From: DATCVA01 sp036567205
Lineage (GTDB): Bacteria > Pseudomonadota > Gammaproteobacteria > Burkholderiales > Burkholderiaceae_B
Length of the DNA: 6,997 nucleotides
Reading direction: 5' to 3'
NCBI GenBank assembly: GCA_036567205.1
Contig: DATCVA010000193.1
Span: 1-6,997 of the forward strand
Below the pieces are notes generated by a model. The model made no database searches. It was not told the DNA's origin and saw only the letters and a program-made list of their open reading frames with translations. Made by a program: the position numbers and the translations under genes. Shown here one piece after another: positions 6,730-6,997 of this stretch; the stretch's first letter is position 1, and each line of letters begins with the position of its first letter.

Positions 6730-6840
6730 ATTACCCAATAATAATTACAGTTACGATTGTGTTGAAACCGCACTGGGTCGAAATTGGATCGGTAACGTAA
6801 GTGTCTGTATTTGTTACTTCAAGCGCAAAGGATGGCACGG

Positions 6841-6860
6841 AATGTAACGTTCATTACATT
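6841..6860. promoter_or_regulatory. 20-bp inverted repeat, candidate operator
   Basis: AATGTAA and TTACATT form perfect 7-bp arms around a 6-nt spacer. The site lies 111 bp upstream of the exported-protein start, followed on the plus strand by the AT-only run 6861-6869. Other GTAAC/GTTAC words occur nearby (6792, 6813, 6844, 6898). It could bind a dimeric repressor or activator of the minus-strand set. TGTAA-N6-TTACA is near the TyrR box in sequence but has the wrong spacing, so I name no regulator. No convincing -35/-10 pair was found. Confidence 0.4.
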
Positions 6861-6912
6861 ATATTTTTATCGCGCAGCTAAGTCCAGCCCCTAATACGTA
6901 ACATAGAAAATT

Positions 6913-6996
6913 TCAATAGGTAGTAATGACGAGATAGACGGCGGCGACAAGTACCAGGCAAAAATAAACCACAATCCCCGCCAGCACGCTCTTGAA
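6913..6996 (-). CDS. C-terminal end of a probable membrane protein, cut by the window edge
   Basis: Reading the minus strand from 6996, one frame is open for 27 residues to a TGA at 6913-6915. It encodes a hydrophobic segment: FKSVLAG, then about 18 residues dominated by Val, Leu, Ile, Ala and Tyr, ending LVITTY. This looks like a final transmembrane helix with a very short tail. The competing minus-strand frame open through here is Arg/Cys-rich and unlike a protein end, and a plus-strand ATG at 6925 meets a stop after three codons. The rest of the gene lies outside the window, so neither size nor family can be judged. It points the same way as the exported-protein gene but is separated from it by 183 bp that probably contain a promoter. 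Confidence 0.5.
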   Translation of the reverse strand, partial: FKSVLAGIVVYFCLVLVAAVYLVITTY

Positions 6997-6997
6997 T

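Noticed and set aside
6504..6773. 89-residue minus-strand open frame overlapping the exported-protein gene
   Set aside because: It is an out-of-frame shadow rich in Arg and Cys, without a signal peptide, whereas the other frame has a coherent signal sequence and cysteine pattern.

Overview
The window looks like a chromosomal segment of a Gram-negative proteobacterium. The protein styles (a PrpA-type phosphatase, a Burkholderiales-like MmsA, a large periplasmic-sensor GGDEF-EAL protein) and moderately high GC suggest a betaproteobacterium of the Alcaligenaceae (Pusillimonas/Bordetella-like). That placement is inference from sequence feel; no search was run. I see no tRNA, rRNA, CRISPR array, transposase or integrase.

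Layout, left to right. (1) 2-583 (+) is the C-terminal part of a PPP-type metallophosphatase whose first metal motif lies off the left edge. (2) 584-660 is a short convergent gap with a 20-bp imperfect tandem duplication. (3) 661-2202 (-) is a complete CoA-acylating (methyl)malonate-semialdehyde dehydrogenase, mmsA. (4) 2203-2525 is a 323-bp divergent intergenic region with ribosome binding sites for both flanking genes and a few possible regulatory structures. (5) 2526-5459 (+) is a 977-residue membrane receptor: signal peptide, periplasmic NMT1/THI5-like domain, one transmembrane helix, PAS, GGDEF and EAL. Catalytic residues of both c-di-GMP enzymes and the I-site are intact. (6) 5466-6729 (-) is a compact three-gene set, transcribed right to left: a putative exported protein or lipoprotein (6226-6729), then two small cytosolic proteins (5832-6197 and 5466-5804). 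The two small proteins are diverged tandem paralogues of a family I do not recognise. (7) 6730-6912 is the probable promoter region of that set, with a 20-bp inverted repeat. (8) 6913-6996 (-) is the C-terminal end of a further gene, ending in a hydrophobic segment.

The first three large genes are each recognisable and appear functionally independent: protein dephosphorylation, valine/inositol/beta-alanine catabolism, and c-di-GMP signalling in response to a small periplasmic ligand. The least explained part is the right-hand minus-strand cassette. Its 27-28 nt gaps suggest co-transcription, and it pairs an envelope protein with a duplicated small soluble protein. I cannot assign it a function.
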